DNA of 44,759 nt from Clostridia bacterium (GTDB taxonomy: Bacteria > Bacillota > Clostridia > Oscillospirales > Acutalibacteraceae): assembly GCA_017465465.1 (NCBI GenBank), contig JAFTWE010000041.1:1-44759 (forward strand), in the 5' to 3' direction. How positions within the stretch are numbered: position 1 is the stretch's first letter; every line of letters begins with the position of its first letter. The translations under genes and the position numbers were made by a program. This document shows positions 15,113 through 23,696 of the stretch, in pieces. The notes under the pieces are model-generated. The model was given only the letters and a program-made list of their open reading frames with translations, was not told the DNA's origin and searched no databases.

Positions 15113-16255
15113 TTAATCCAACAAATAACTGACGGTTTTGTATTCTTTGCCGTCTTTGAAGTAGATTTTGGGAACACGCCTTGAAATTCTGCAAGGAAGT
15201 TCATAGTTAAAGCTGTGGGCGGCGTTTGAAACCTCTTCCATTGTAAGTCCGTCACCAACAAGGGTGATTTCGTCACCAACATTAACATCGGGAATGCCCG
15301 TTACATCAATCATAAACTGGTCCATACAAACTCTGCCGATAATCGGGGCGGCTTTGCCCTTTACCATTACCTTACCTATGTTTGAAAGGGAGCGTGGGTA
15401 TCCGTCAGCATAACCTACGGGAACGGTAGCAACCAAGGTTTTGCCTTTGGTGGTGTAGGTTCCGCCGTAGCTTATTTCTCTGCCTGCTTCAAGCTCTTTA
15501 ATGTGAGAAATTTCTGCAACCCATTTCATTGCAGGCTCTATGTCAAGGTCAGATTTGTTAACCTCTTCGCTGGGGTACATTCCGTAAATCACAATGCCGG
15601 CTCTCACCATATCATAATGCTCGTCAAAGTTCATTATTCCTGCGGAGTTATTGGCGTGCCTGATTGGCGGATTTATGCCTCTTTTGTGAAGCATATTTAC
15701 AAAAAGCTCAAACTTTTCTTTTTGCTTTAAGGTTTTGGTCAAATCCTTTTCGTCGGCTGTTGCAAAGTGAGTGAAAACGCCCTCCGCCTCAATGTTGGGG
15801 AGTTTGGCAATTTCTTTGCAGATGTCGGCGTCTTTTTCTGTTACCTGAAAGCCGATTCTGCTCATACCTGTGTCAACCGCAAGGTGATACAGCGCAGTTT
15901 TGTTTTGTTTCACGGCCTCATCGGAAAGGCTTTTTGCATCTTCAAGGCTGAAAATTGTGGGGCGGATGTCATATTTTACGAGTAAATCCGAATAATACGG
16001 CTCAACCCTACCGAGAACAAGAATGGGGGTGGAAAACCCCGCTTTTCTCAGCTCGACAGCCTCTTCAATAACAGCAACGCCGAAAAAGGAGCAGTCTTTT
16101 TCAATCTCTTTTGCAACCTCAATAACGCCGTGGCCGTAGGCATCTGCTTTGATAACGCCCAAAAGCTCTGCCTTGCCGATTTTATTTTTGATACTTTTAA
16201 TGTTGTGATTTATTTTGTCAAGGTCAACGATAACCGCTGTGCGATGGTTAGCCAT
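15113..16255 (-). CDS. alr: Alanine racemase
   Basis: 380 residues. It interconverts L- and D-alanine for peptidoglycan synthesis in the cytoplasm. The pyridoxal-phosphate lysine is K36 in VIKADAYGHG. The VRAGIVIYGMYPS segment carries cofactor contacts, and the C-terminal domain has the catalytic tyrosine in REISYGGTY and the CMDQFMIDV strand. The AGGGGTGA site precedes the ATG closely. It has its own promoter, although two minus-strand genes lie just upstream. It ends against the bidirectional terminator shared with glyA. Confidence 0.96.
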   Translation of the reverse strand: MANHRTAVIVDLDKINHNIKSIKNKIGKAELLGVIKADAYGHGVIEVAKEIEKDCSFFGVAVIEEAVELRKAGFSTPILVLGRVEPYYSDLLVKYDIRPTIFSLEDAKSLSDEAVKQNKTALYHLAVDTGMSRIGFQVTEKDADICKEIAKLPNIEAEGVFTHFATADEKDLTKTLKQKEKFELFVNMLHKRGINPPIRHANNSAGIMNFDEHYDMVRAGIVIYGMYPSEEVNKSDLDIEPAMKWVAEISHIKELEAGREISYGGTYTTKGKTLVATVPVGYADGYPRSLSNIGKVMVKGKAAPIIGRVCMDQFMIDVTGIPDVNVGDEITLVGDGLTMEEVSNAAHSFNYELPCRISRRVPKIYFKDGKEYKTVSYLLD

Positions 16256-16283
16256 ATTCTCACCCCTTTTTACACTATTTTAT

Positions 16284-16312
16284 ATTTTAATACGAATAAG
16301 CATTTTTGTAAA
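16284..16312 (-). promoter_or_regulatory. Promoter of alr
   Basis: On the minus strand TTTACA (16312-16307), 17-bp spacer, TAAAAT (16289-16284). Confidence 0.6.
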
Positions 16313-16329
16313 GCAAAATTTGTCAAAAA

Positions 16330-17697
16330 TCAGCCCATTAACGGATGCTCAATAAATGTAAAAGCAAAAATATTTACCACAGCCGTCAAAAGAGCATAAG
16401 ATACGGCAAGGTTATACACCTTTTTTGAAAGCGTTGTTTTGGGTGCAGTTGATAAAAGAATTACACAAGCTGTTGCGATAAACATATTTGTAAAGAAAAA
16501 CACTCTTTGCCCCGATGAAAAAATTGAAGAAGAAAAGCTCATCATCATTGCACAGCCGAAGCCTGCACAAAGGCACAGCAAAGCGGGTATGCCGCTTTCA
16601 GGCTTTTTGACGGCAAGAAAAACAGAAAGTGAAATAATTGCCCCTAAGAGCAAAAAGCCAAAAGCAATCATCGCAATCACTTCGGGGGTAAGCTCTCCGC
16701 TTTTAAAGGCTGAGCGCATCTGCATGTGAGCAAGACCTCTGCCCGAAACAGAGCAAATCAAATTCAGAATAACACAAGTGAAAACACAAAAGCCGTTAAC
16801 CGTTGCAAGAATAAGCTTGCCGCGGTGCTTGTTTTTTATAAGGGGATAAGCGCAGAGGCTCAGAAGGGAAACCAATACAATTATCAGCACAAATGAAAGA
16901 TAAAAGCTGTTTGCAAAAAATACGGAAATTCCGCAAAAAAGCTTTTGGAAAACATTCATTTCAGTAAATCGTTCAAAGCCTGCGGATTCCATTTTACTTC
17001 GTTCAGCCATACCTGGAGAAGTGAAAAGATGCACCGTAAGCCCGAAGCTTATGATTAAATCAAGCAAGAAAAACGGCTTGAACGAAAGCTTTTTGATTTT
17101 AATAAAAATAAAGAAAAACAGAATAAGGGCAAGGCAACACACCGCGCCCTGCTCCTGTGAGCAGGCGGCAACACAGCCTGCAAGCCCGAGAAGCGAAAGA
17201 GGAACGGAAAACCGCTTTTCATAAATATATTTCACAAATGGGAACGAAACCGCGCAAAGCCCTGCAAAGGGGAGCAGGTATGTAAATGACCCTGCAAACC
17301 AGAACACCGAGGGGTTAAGGCAGGACACCATCATCATAAAAAAGGTGAGTGCGCAAAAGGTCTGACGCTGTGATTTTGAAAATTCACCGCCGAAGAAAGA
17401 GCTTAATTTACTGAAAAAGCAGGTAATGAAAATCAAAAGGGAGCTTACAAAAAGTTTCCACAAAATTATGTTATGACGGCAGAAAAACATCACAAGAAAT
17501 TCGTTGATTGTTCTTCCCGAAATGTTGTTGTATCGGTATGTTAAAAAATCTTCATAGCTGAAATCGGGCGCTGAGGCAATGCCCAAAAAGTTGCCGTCGT
17601 CCATTTTCATAAAATATCTTGTAAAAATCAGAACAAACGCAGTTATACCTGCACCGAAAAGAAAAAGAGGGTAGTTTTCTTTTATAAATTTTTTCAT
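16330..17697 (-). CDS. Polytopic membrane protein, DUF6056/GT-C-like
   Basis: 455 residues, mostly membrane helices (about 11-13), no signal peptide. After the first helix comes an extracytoplasmic segment with MDDGNFLG and the NISGRTINEF motif. An acidic pair after helix 1 and a GR motif are reminiscent of DUF6056-type and other GT-C glycosyltransferase-like membrane proteins, which use lipid-linked sugars. The assignment is by pattern only. Its start overlaps the stop of the upstream DUF6273-like gene by 4 bp, so the two proteins are coupled and may act together at the envelope. alr follows but has its own promoter. Confidence 0.6.
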   Translation of the reverse strand: MKKFIKENYPLFLFGAGITAFVLIFTRYFMKMDDGNFLGIASAPDFSYEDFLTYRYNNISGRTINEFLVMFFCRHNIILWKLFVSSLLIFITCFFSKLSSFFGGEFSKSQRQTFCALTFFMMMVSCLNPSVFWFAGSFTYLLPFAGLCAVSFPFVKYIYEKRFSVPLSLLGLAGCVAACSQEQGAVCCLALILFFFIFIKIKKLSFKPFFLLDLIISFGLTVHLFTSPGMAERSKMESAGFERFTEMNVFQKLFCGISVFFANSFYLSFVLIIVLVSLLSLCAYPLIKNKHRGKLILATVNGFCVFTCVILNLICSVSGRGLAHMQMRSAFKSGELTPEVIAMIAFGFLLLGAIISLSVFLAVKKPESGIPALLCLCAGFGCAMMMSFSSSIFSSGQRVFFFTNMFIATACVILLSTAPKTTLSKKVYNLAVSYALLTAVVNIFAFTFIEHPLMG

Positions 17698-18521
17698 TGC
17701 GCTCCCTCCGTTATGGCATAGGGCTTGTCCAGGCTTCCGTTACCCCAGACTGACACAGCCTTGCCGTCTTTCAGATACACCGCAGGGCAGACTCCCGTTA
17801 CGCCGTCAAAGGCGGAGGCTCTGTAAAATCCGCCTGATGATGTAATCGTTGCAACGCTTGTGCGGTTAGTGTCTGACGGGGTAGATGTCCAATACCAGAC
17901 GCCCCTTGATGAAGTAAAAATGTAGCTTGATTCATCTTGAAGAATTGCACTTTTGGTTGCTGTTTTAACCCGCAATTCTTCGGGGAAAAGCTTTTTTATC
18001 TGCTCCTTTGAAAGAATAAAAACACCCTGGTCAGAGATGAGATTCTTTTGCACTTCGGTAAAATTTTCTTCACTCAAAAAGCCCTTTTCATCAGAATAAG
18101 CATTCTTGCCCGAAAAAACATTTTCTTTACTTGGGGCAGAGCCGATATAATTTACTTTTTCGCTTGAATTAAGCCATGCTTTAAGAGAGGATTTTTCAAA
18201 ATCAGAGGAGCCAAGCTTTTTGATGTCGGCTTCGCCGTCGCCCGAAGCGTCAAAAGACTTGAAGGTGATAATATGCTCCGTTTGCAAAAGGGGCTTGCCG
18301 TTTTCGGTATCTGCCACAAGCCACAAAATCGGCTCGTCAAGATATTCGCCAAAGAGAACATAATCCCCTTTTTTAAGGGTAACGGTGCGTTCTTCTTCCC
18401 TGGAATATGTTATGGCGGTTTCCTGCAATAAAATTTTGTTTGCAATGTCTTTGCCGAAAAGCAGACATACAATAAAAATCACTGCTATTAAAATTGGAAT
18501 AATAATAAATCGTTTTTTCAT
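17694..18521 (-). CDS. Membrane-anchored DUF6273-like protein
   Basis: 275 residues. One N-terminal membrane helix (about 5-23) puts the rest outside the cell. The segments YVLFGEYLDEPILWLV, LKAWLNS, YWTSTPSD and GVCPAVYL, ending in WGNGSLDKPY, match the pattern of the DUF6273 domain, a fold common in Clostridial surface proteins whose function is unknown. I start it at the ATG at 18521: GGAG lies eight bases upstream, while the in-frame GTG at 18530 is part of that ribosome site. It is the first gene of a two-gene operon with the polytopic protein, with a 4-bp overlap. Confidence 0.72.
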   Translation of the reverse strand: MKKRFIIIPILIAVIFIVCLLFGKDIANKILLQETAITYSREEERTVTLKKGDYVLFGEYLDEPILWLVADTENGKPLLQTEHIITFKSFDASGDGEADIKKLGSSDFEKSSLKAWLNSSEKVNYIGSAPSKENVFSGKNAYSDEKGFLSEENFTEVQKNLISDQGVFILSKEQIKKLFPEELRVKTATKSAILQDESSYIFTSSRGVWYWTSTPSDTNRTSVATITSSGGFYRASAFDGVTGVCPAVYLKDGKAVSVWGNGSLDKPYAITEGAQ

Positions 18522-18542
18522 TTCGTTCACTCCGATATGTTT

Positions 18543-18571
18543 ATAATATCACCATAATAAATCAATGTAAA
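18543..18571 (-). promoter_or_regulatory. Promoter of the DUF6273-like operon
   Basis: On the minus strand TTTACA (18571-18566), 17-bp spacer, TATTAT (18548-18543). Confidence 0.6.
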
Positions 18572-18612
18572 GAACTGATAAAAAATGTGTGTAGAAAACG
18601 GCAAGATTACTG

Positions 18613-18641
18613 TTGAAAGTTATAACAAAATCTGTTAGAAT
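18613..18641 (+). promoter_or_regulatory. Promoter of the GH92 gene
   Basis: TTGAAA (18613-18618), 17-bp spacer, TAGAAT (18636-18641). A GGCGGTGA ribosome site follows. Confidence 0.65.
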
Positions 18642-18668
18642 TTAGGAAGTTAAACAGGCGGTGATATT

Positions 18669-20912
18669 ATGGAAAAAACAAAATATGTTGACCCTATGAT
18701 TGGAACAGTCGGTGACGAGCAGAGTGAAAGCTCCCACGGCGGCGGAAAAACTCATCCCGGCGCTTGTGTTCCCGGGGGAATGGTGCAGCTCTCACCCGAT
18801 ACAATAACGGGCGGCGACAACGGAACAGGATATAACTATTGTCTGAGCACTATTGAGGGCTTCAGCTTTAACCACATGAGCGGAATCGGCTGGTACGGCG
18901 ACCTTGGCAACTTGCAGATTATGCCCGTTGTCGGTGATACGGATTTGCGCTCGGGCAGTAATGAAGAAGTGACTTTTACAAAAGGCACCGAGGGCTGGAA
19001 GTCTGCCTTTTCTCACGAAGAAGAAACGGCAAAGGCAGGTTATTATTCTGTTAAGCTTCAGCGTTATAACATTTTGGCTGAGGCAACCGTTTCACCTCAT
19101 ATCGGTATGCTTCGCTTCACTTACCCCGAAAAATCAGATGCAAGGGTGATTTTTAATTTCTCCCGCAGAATCGGCGGTAAGGCTGACTTTGAAAAAATTG
19201 AAATAGTAAACGACCGCAGAATTGAAGGCACAATTATCTGCACCCCCAAGGGCGGCGGCTTTGGCAGAGGTCACGGTAATATTTCGTATAACCTTTCTTT
19301 TGTGTGCGAATTTTCTCACCCGGCAAAGAAAATGCAGTTTTTCTCAAATGAAGAATTTCAGCAGGAGGGCCTCACCCGATTTGAAAATGAAGATGCGGGC
19401 CTGCTTGCTTATTTCGGCGAAGATTTAACAGAGCCTGTTATAATTAAAAGCTCAATTTCTTACACCGACCTTGACGGCGCAAAAAACAACTTCGGTGAGT
19501 TTGAGGGCTTTGATTTTGACAAAATGAGAGAGGACGCAAACAATGCCTGGGAAAAGGTGTTTGACTGCGTTGATGTTGAAGGCGGCGACGAAACAGATTT
19601 GAAGATTTTCCACACCTGTCTTTATCACACTCTTCTTGACCCGAGAATTGCGGCGGATGTTGACGGCAGATTTGCCTTGAAAGAAAAAATCATCAAAGCC
19701 GACAGCTACACTCACCGCACCGTTTTCAGCGGTTGGGATGTTTACAGAAGTGAGTTCCCTCTGCTTTCACTTATCCGCCCCGATGTGGTGCGCGACCAGG
19801 TTTGCTCCTTGCTTAAAATTGCGCAGGATGATAATTCGTCATTCCCCCGTTGGGAGCTTATGAACATAAATGCTGGCTGTATGGTTGGCGACCCCGGCTT
19901 GATTGTGGTTGCCGATGCCTACATCAAGGGCATTAAAAGCTATGATGACAACCTGAGCTACGAAATTTCAAAGGCATCAAGCCTTTCAAAGAAAGAGCTT
20001 TTCGGCAAAAGCTTCCATTCAATCCGCCCATATTGCGAGCAATACACAAAGGACGCATTTGTTCCCAAAAAAATCAGCGACACGCTTGAATATCTTCTTG
20101 CCGACTACACAATGTCACGCTTTGCAAAGGCTATGGGCAAAAAGGAAGATGCCGAATATTTTGAAAAAAGAGCAAAGCGTTACGGCGAAAACTTCAAGCC
20201 CGTTCTCCGCTTTATGGCGCCGAGAAAAGAAAACGGAAAGTTTATGTTTATCTACGGCAAATATGACGACAACTGCTGTGTTGAAAGTAATATTTATCAG
20301 CAGTCGTGGTTTGTGCCTTATGATGTTAAGGGGCTCAGCCGCCTTATGGGCGAAAAAAGAACAATCCGCCTTTTGGAAAATTTCTTTAAAAAGGCGAAAT
20401 TTGACAAGCTCTGGAGCAATGATTATAACCATTCTAATGAGCCTTGCCACAATATCACCCATTATTTCAGTATGCTCGGTCTTCCTCACCGCACTCAGTA
20501 TTGGACAAGAAGAGTGCAGAAAGAAGCCTACCGCACGGGTGCATTCGGATTTTGCGGCAATGAGGATGTAGGTCAGCTTTCGGCATGGTATGTGCTGTCT
20601 GCTCTTGGCTTTGCTCAGCTTTGCCCCGGTTATGATGCTTATTTTGTAAACACGCCTCTTTTCAAAAAGGCAACGGTAAAGCTCGATAAAGCTTTTCATT
20701 CCTGCAATGAGGCAGAAACATTTACCGTTGAGTGTGACAAAGACCCCATTAAATATCCTTATATCAGCAAAATGAAATTAAACGGAAAAGAAATCACAAG
20801 GGCATACCTGACCTATGGCGAAATCACCGCAGGCGGAACTCTCAGCTTTGAGCTTTCAAAGGAGCCTTGTGAAAATGCACTTAATGAAGTGCCGGAGAAT
20901 TTTTATAATTAA
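18669..20912 (+). CDS. GH92 family alpha-mannosidase
   Basis: 747 residues, full length for GH92, an exo-acting, Ca2+-dependent alpha-mannosidase family that trims host or yeast mannans and N-glycans. The N-terminal signature reads YVDPMIGTVG, then HPGACVPGGMVQLSPD and GFSFNHMSGIGW. The catalytic domain has NHSNEPCHNITHYF with the probable general acid E591, and CGNEDVGQLSAWYVLSALGF with the probable base D633. The absence of a signal peptide implies that it acts on mannosides brought into the cell, unlike most Bacteroides relatives, which are exported. It is monocistronic with its own promoter and terminator, and no sugar transporter is next to it. The preferred linkage (alpha-1,2, 1,3 or other) cannot be read. 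Confidence 0.92.
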   Translation: MEKTKYVDPMIGTVGDEQSESSHGGGKTHPGACVPGGMVQLSPDTITGGDNGTGYNYCLSTIEGFSFNHMSGIGWYGDLGNLQIMPVVGDTDLRSGSNEEVTFTKGTEGWKSAFSHEEETAKAGYYSVKLQRYNILAEATVSPHIGMLRFTYPEKSDARVIFNFSRRIGGKADFEKIEIVNDRRIEGTIICTPKGGGFGRGHGNISYNLSFVCEFSHPAKKMQFFSNEEFQQEGLTRFENEDAGLLAYFGEDLTEPVIIKSSISYTDLDGAKNNFGEFEGFDFDKMREDANNAWEKVFDCVDVEGGDETDLKIFHTCLYHTLLDPRIAADVDGRFALKEKIIKADSYTHRTVFSGWDVYRSEFPLLSLIRPDVVRDQVCSLLKIAQDDNSSFPRWELMNINAGCMVGDPGLIVVADAYIKGIKSYDDNLSYEISKASSLSKKELFGKSFHSIRPYCEQYTKDAFVPKKISDTLEYLLADYTMSRFAKAMGKKEDAEYFEKRAKRYGENFKPVLRFMAPRKENGKFMFIYGKYDDNCCVESNIYQQSWFVPYDVKGLSRLMGEKRTIRLLENFFKKAKFDKLWSNDYNHSNEPCHNITHYFSMLGLPHRTQYWTRRVQKEAYRTGAFGFCGNEDVGQLSAWYVLSALGFAQLCPGYDAYFVNTPLFKKATVKLDKAFHSCNEAETFTVECDKDPIKYPYISKMKLNGKEITRAYLTYGEITAGGTLSFELSKEPCENALNEVPENFYN

Positions 20913-20916
20913 ATCA

Positions 20917-20949
20917 AAATCCGACTCTCATCTGAGGGTCGGATTTTTT
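20917..20949 (+). terminator. Terminator of the GH92 gene
   Basis: AAATCCGAC/GTCGGATTT stem, then TTT. Confidence 0.85.
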
Positions 20950-20951
20950 GC

Positions 20952-20981
20952 AAAACAAAAGCGCCTCGGAAAACCGAGGCG
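20952..20981 (-). terminator. Terminator of gap
   Basis: On the minus strand CGCCTCGG-TTTT-CCGAGGCG followed by CTTTTGTTTTG. Confidence 0.8.
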
Positions 20982-21002
20982 TTAATTTTAGCTTAAATCA
21001 AA

Positions 21003-22040
21003 TTATGCAAGCTCTGCGAAGTATTTGATTGTACGAACCATCTGGCTTGTGTAGCTGTTTTCATTGTCATACCATGAAACAACCTGTACCTGATATGTGT
21101 CGTCGTCAATCTTAGCAACCATTGTCTGAGTTGCATCGAAGAGTGAGCCGTAACGCATACCGATAACGTCTGAAGAAACGATTGGCTCTTCGTTGTAGCC
21201 GAATGAATCGTTAGCAGCAGCCTTCATAGCAGCGTTGATACCGTCAACTGTGATGTCTTTACCCTTAACAACTGCAACAAGGATTGTTGTTGAACCTGTA
21301 GGAGTAGGAACGCGCTGAGCAGAACCGATAAGCTTGCCGTTGAGCTCAGGAATTACAAGGCCGATAGCCTTAGCAGCACCTGTTGAGTTAGGAACGATGT
21401 TAGCAGCACCTGCACGTGCACGGCGAAGGTCACCCTTTCTGTGAGGACCGTCAAGAATCATCTGGTCGCCTGTGTAAGCGTGAACAGTTGTCATGATACC
21501 GCTCTGAACGGGAGCATAATCGTTGAGAGCCTTAGCCATAGGAGCAAGGCAGTTTGTTGTGCAAGATGCAGCAGAGATGATTGTGTCATCAGCTGTAAGT
21601 GTGTTTTCGTTAACTGAGTAAACGATTGTGGGAAGGTCATTACCTGCGGGAGCAGAAATAACAACTTTCTTAGCGCCTGCATCGATGTGAGCCTGAGCCT
21701 TTGCCTTTGAGCAATAGAAGCCTGTGCACTCAAGAACTACGTCAACACCGATTTCGCCCCAAGGCAGCTCTGCAGCGTTAGCCATAGCATAGATTTTAAG
21801 AGTTTTGCCGTCAACTGTGATTGTGCCTGCTTCGTCATCAGCAGAAACAGTGTGAAGGTTTTCACCGATTGTTCCGCAATAACCGCCCTGAGCTGTGTCA
21901 TACTTAAGAAGAGCAGCGAGCATTGAAGGCTTTGTAAGGTCGTTGATAGCAACAACATCATAACCTTCTGCGCCGAACATCTGACGGAATGCAAGACGAC
22001 CGATGCGGCCGAAACCGTTAATAGCAACTTTTACTGACAT
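21003..22040 (-). CDS. gap: Glyceraldehyde-3-phosphate dehydrogenase
   Basis: 345 residues. The glycolytic enzyme oxidises glyceraldehyde-3-phosphate to 1,3-bisphosphoglycerate with NAD+, making the NADH that the hydrogenase cluster can reoxidise. The Rossmann start is [18 protein letters not shown], the catalytic cysteine is C160 in [12 protein letters not shown], and the C-terminal SWYDNENSY is standard. I start it at the ATG at 22040, because GGAGG lies just upstream; an in-frame TTG at 22055 overlaps that site. Codon choice is strongly biased (GCT, GTT, AAC, AAG), as expected for a highly expressed gene. It is monocistronic, and a palindrome at 22149-22168 lies upstream of its promoter. 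Confidence 0.97.
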   Translation of the reverse strand: MSVKVAINGFGRIGRLAFRQMFGAEGYDVVAINDLTKPSMLAALLKYDTAQGGYCGTIGENLHTVSADDEAGTITVDGKTLKIYAMANAAELPWGEIGVDVVLECTGFYCSKAKAQAHIDAGAKKVVISAPAGNDLPTIVYSVNENTLTADDTIISAASCTTNCLAPMAKALNDYAPVQSGIMTTVHAYTGDQMILDGPHRKGDLRRARAGAANIVPNSTGAAKAIGLVIPELNGKLIGSAQRVPTPTGSTTILVAVVKGKDITVDGINAAMKAAANDSFGYNEEPIVSSDVIGMRYGSLFDATQTMVAKIDDDTYQVQVVSWYDNENSYTSQMVRTIKYFAELA

Positions 22041-22084
22041 TTGAATTACCTCCAAATATTTTAATTTTAATTTTAACCTTGTAT

Positions 22085-22113
22085 ATTCTATATCTTTTTT
22101 ATTCTTTTTGCAA
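22085..22113 (-). promoter_or_regulatory. Promoter of gap
   Basis: On the minus strand TTGCAA (22113-22108), 17-bp spacer, TAGAAT (22090-22085). Confidence 0.7.
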
Positions 22114-22148
22114 GTGAATTTGTTAATTTTTTAACCGTTAGGGCGATA

Positions 22149-22168
22149 TTTTGTAAACTTTTACAAAA
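22149..22168. promoter_or_regulatory. Palindrome between gap and the rlu gene, candidate operator
   Basis: TTTTGTAAA and TTTACAAAA form a perfect 9-bp inverted repeat with a CT centre. It lies between the divergent promoters, about 35 bp upstream of the gap -35 box. It resembles the redox repressor Rex site (TTGTnAA-n4-TTnACAA) but its half-sites are 2 bp closer, so the binding factor is undecided. Confidence 0.45.
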
Positions 22169-22223
22169 AAATCGTCGCAAGCAAAAATTTTGCTACATTA
22201 TCAACAATATTTTTGCCCGAGAG

Positions 22224-22252
22224 TTGCAAAAAATACCGCAAGCAATTATAAT
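22224..22252 (+). promoter_or_regulatory. Promoter of the pseudouridine synthase gene
   Basis: TTGCAA (22224-22229), 17-bp spacer, TATAAT (22247-22252). Confidence 0.75.
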
Positions 22253-22276
22253 GATTGGGTAAAAGGCGGTGATTGA

Positions 22277-23152
22277 GTGGCAAGAAAAATTGAATATATC
22301 ATCCCTGACGAGTTTGACGGCAAGAAGGTTTTGCATTATCTCAGAGGTGAAGCAAAGCTTTCGGCAAAGCTTGTGAGGACCCTCAAGCACTATGCTGACG
22401 GTATCACCTTAAACGGTGAGCATATCCGCACGGTTGACCCTGTTCACAAGGGAGATGTGCTTGCGGTGAATATTCCTCATTTTGACGGTGATATTGAGCC
22501 TGTTCCGATGGATATTGATATCGTGTATGAAGACGATGACATTGTAATTATAAATAAAACGCCATTTCTTGCCATGCACCCAAGCCACAATCATCAGGGT
22601 GACACCCTTGCCAACGCTTTGGTTTATCATTTGCAGCAAAAAGGCAAGCCTACGGTTTTCAGGGCAGTGGGCAGGCTTGATAAGGGAACATCGGGGCTTG
22701 TGGTGTGCGCTCTGAACAGCTACAGCGCCGACAGAATTTCGGATTTTACCCAAAAAGAATATCTTGCAATAGTTAAAGGGAAAACTGACGGCGGCACAAT
22801 AGATGCCCCCATTATCCGCCCCGACCCTATGAAAACAACAAGGGCGGTGGGCGTTGGCGGAGCCGAGGCCGTTACCCACTACGAAAAAATCAAGGGTGAC
22901 GGTAAAATGACTTTGGTGCGTGTTACCCCCGAAACAGGGCGCACTCATCAGATAAGAGTTCACTTTGCTCATATCGGGATGCCTATAGTGGGCGACAGCC
23001 TTTACGGCGAGGATGAAAGAGGGCTTGGCCATCAGCTTTTGCACCGTTCAAAGCTGGTTTTGCGCCACCCCGTAACAAAAGAGGTTATGACCTTTACCGC
23101 ACCGATGCCACCTGATATGCAGTCGGTTGCGGACGAGATAGATAATTCGTAA
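22277..23152 (+). CDS. RluA/RluD-family pseudouridine synthase
   Basis: 291 residues, GTG start with GGCGGTGA upstream. An S4 RNA-binding domain spans about 14-70 (LSAKLVRTLKHYADGITLNG), followed by the catalytic domain. The catalytic aspartate is D135 in VGRLDKGTSGLVV, and the later motif GRTHQIRVHFAHIGMPIVGD is diagnostic. It isomerises specific uridines to pseudouridine in rRNA (RluD type) or tRNA; the target cannot be told. Cytoplasmic. It has its own promoter and is followed by the repeat-flanked DUF559 gene with no terminator between them apart from the repeat hairpins. Confidence 0.93.
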   Translation: MARKIEYIIPDEFDGKKVLHYLRGEAKLSAKLVRTLKHYADGITLNGEHIRTVDPVHKGDVLAVNIPHFDGDIEPVPMDIDIVYEDDDIVIINKTPFLAMHPSHNHQGDTLANALVYHLQQKGKPTVFRAVGRLDKGTSGLVVCALNSYSADRISDFTQKEYLAIVKGKTDGGTIDAPIIRPDPMKTTRAVGVGGAEAVTHYEKIKGDGKMTLVRVTPETGRTHQIRVHFAHIGMPIVGDSLYGEDERGLGHQLLHRSKLVLRHPVTKEVMTFTAPMPPDMQSVADEIDNS

Positions 23153-23166
23153 TTATGGATTGTTAG

Positions 23167-23220
23167 AATCCCCCAGTCATTTTCTTCGAAAATGCCAGCC
23201 CCCTTTAGGGCAAGGGGGCC
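23167..23220. repeat. Left composite hairpin arm of the DUF559 element
   Basis: CCCCC tail, hairpin CATTTTC-TTC-GAAAATG (23178-23194), then hairpin CCCCCTT-TAGGGC-AAGGGGG (23199-23218). The sequence just after it, GAGGTGA (23224-23230), serves as the ribosome site of the DUF559 gene. The order of parts mirrors the right arm at 23598-23640. Confidence 0.8.
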
Positions 23221-23234
23221 TGAGAGGTGAAGCC

Positions 23235-23591
23235 GTGAACAGAAAGCATAACCCCAAACTTACCGAAAACGCGAAAATTCTCAGAAAAAATATGACAAAA
23301 GAAGAAAGACATCTCTGGTATGATTTTCTTAGGAATTATCCTGTAAGATTTCTTCGTCAGAAAGTTATTGATAACTATATAGTGGATTTCTATTGTCATA
23401 AAGCGAGGTTAATAATTGAACTTGATGGTTCACAACATTATGAAGATAAGGGTTTGCTGAAAGACAAAATCATAGCAGAGCGTTTAGCAGAAAGAAATCT
23501 TACTGTTTTGCGCATACCTAACAGTGAAATTTATTCAAATTTTGAGGGTATTTGCGAATATATTGATTTATTTGTAAAAAGCCAACTGTGA
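23235..23591 (+). CDS. DUF559 endonuclease-like protein
   Basis: 118 residues from GTG 23235, preceded by GAGGTGA at 23224-23230. The upstream in-frame ATG at 23160 would translate the repeat arm and is rejected. DUF559 proteins have a Vsr/restriction-endonuclease-like fold. Here ARLIIELDGSQHYED carries the Glu, Asp, Gln and His positions expected for a nuclease centre, preceded by FLRQKVIDNYIVDFYC (the Asp in VDFYC is also conserved) and followed by LTVLRIPNSEI. The N-terminal NAKILRKNMTKEERHLWY is typical of the family. No experimental function is known to me. The gene sits between two composite hairpin arms in inverted orientation, resembling a small mobile unit. Cytoplasmic, no fused domains. 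Confidence 0.85.
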   Translation: MNRKHNPKLTENAKILRKNMTKEERHLWYDFLRNYPVRFLRQKVIDNYIVDFYCHKARLIIELDGSQHYEDKGLLKDKIIAERLAERNLTVLRIPNSEIYSNFEGICEYIDLFVKSQL

Positions 23592-23597
23592 CCTTTG

Positions 23598-23640
23598 CCC
23601 TCCTTGCCTAAAGGAGGGGGGACCGCGAAGCGGTGGGAGG
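23598..23640. repeat. Right composite hairpin arm of the DUF559 element
   Basis: Hairpin CCCTCCTT-GCCTA-AAGGAGGG (23598-23618), then hairpin ACCGC-GAA-GCGGT (23622-23634), then GGGAGG. This is the inverted counterpart of the left arm: strong hairpin next to the gene, small hairpin outside, G-run at the end. It may also terminate transcription. Confidence 0.8.
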
Positions 23641-23696
23641 ATAAAAGAGCCTTTTAATATAAAAAAATAAGATAAAATATAGCAGGAGTGATTTAG

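Noticed and set aside
22149..22168. Calling the gap palindrome a Rex operator.
   Set aside because: The half-sites are separated by 2 bp too few for the known Rex consensus, so it is reported only as a candidate operator.
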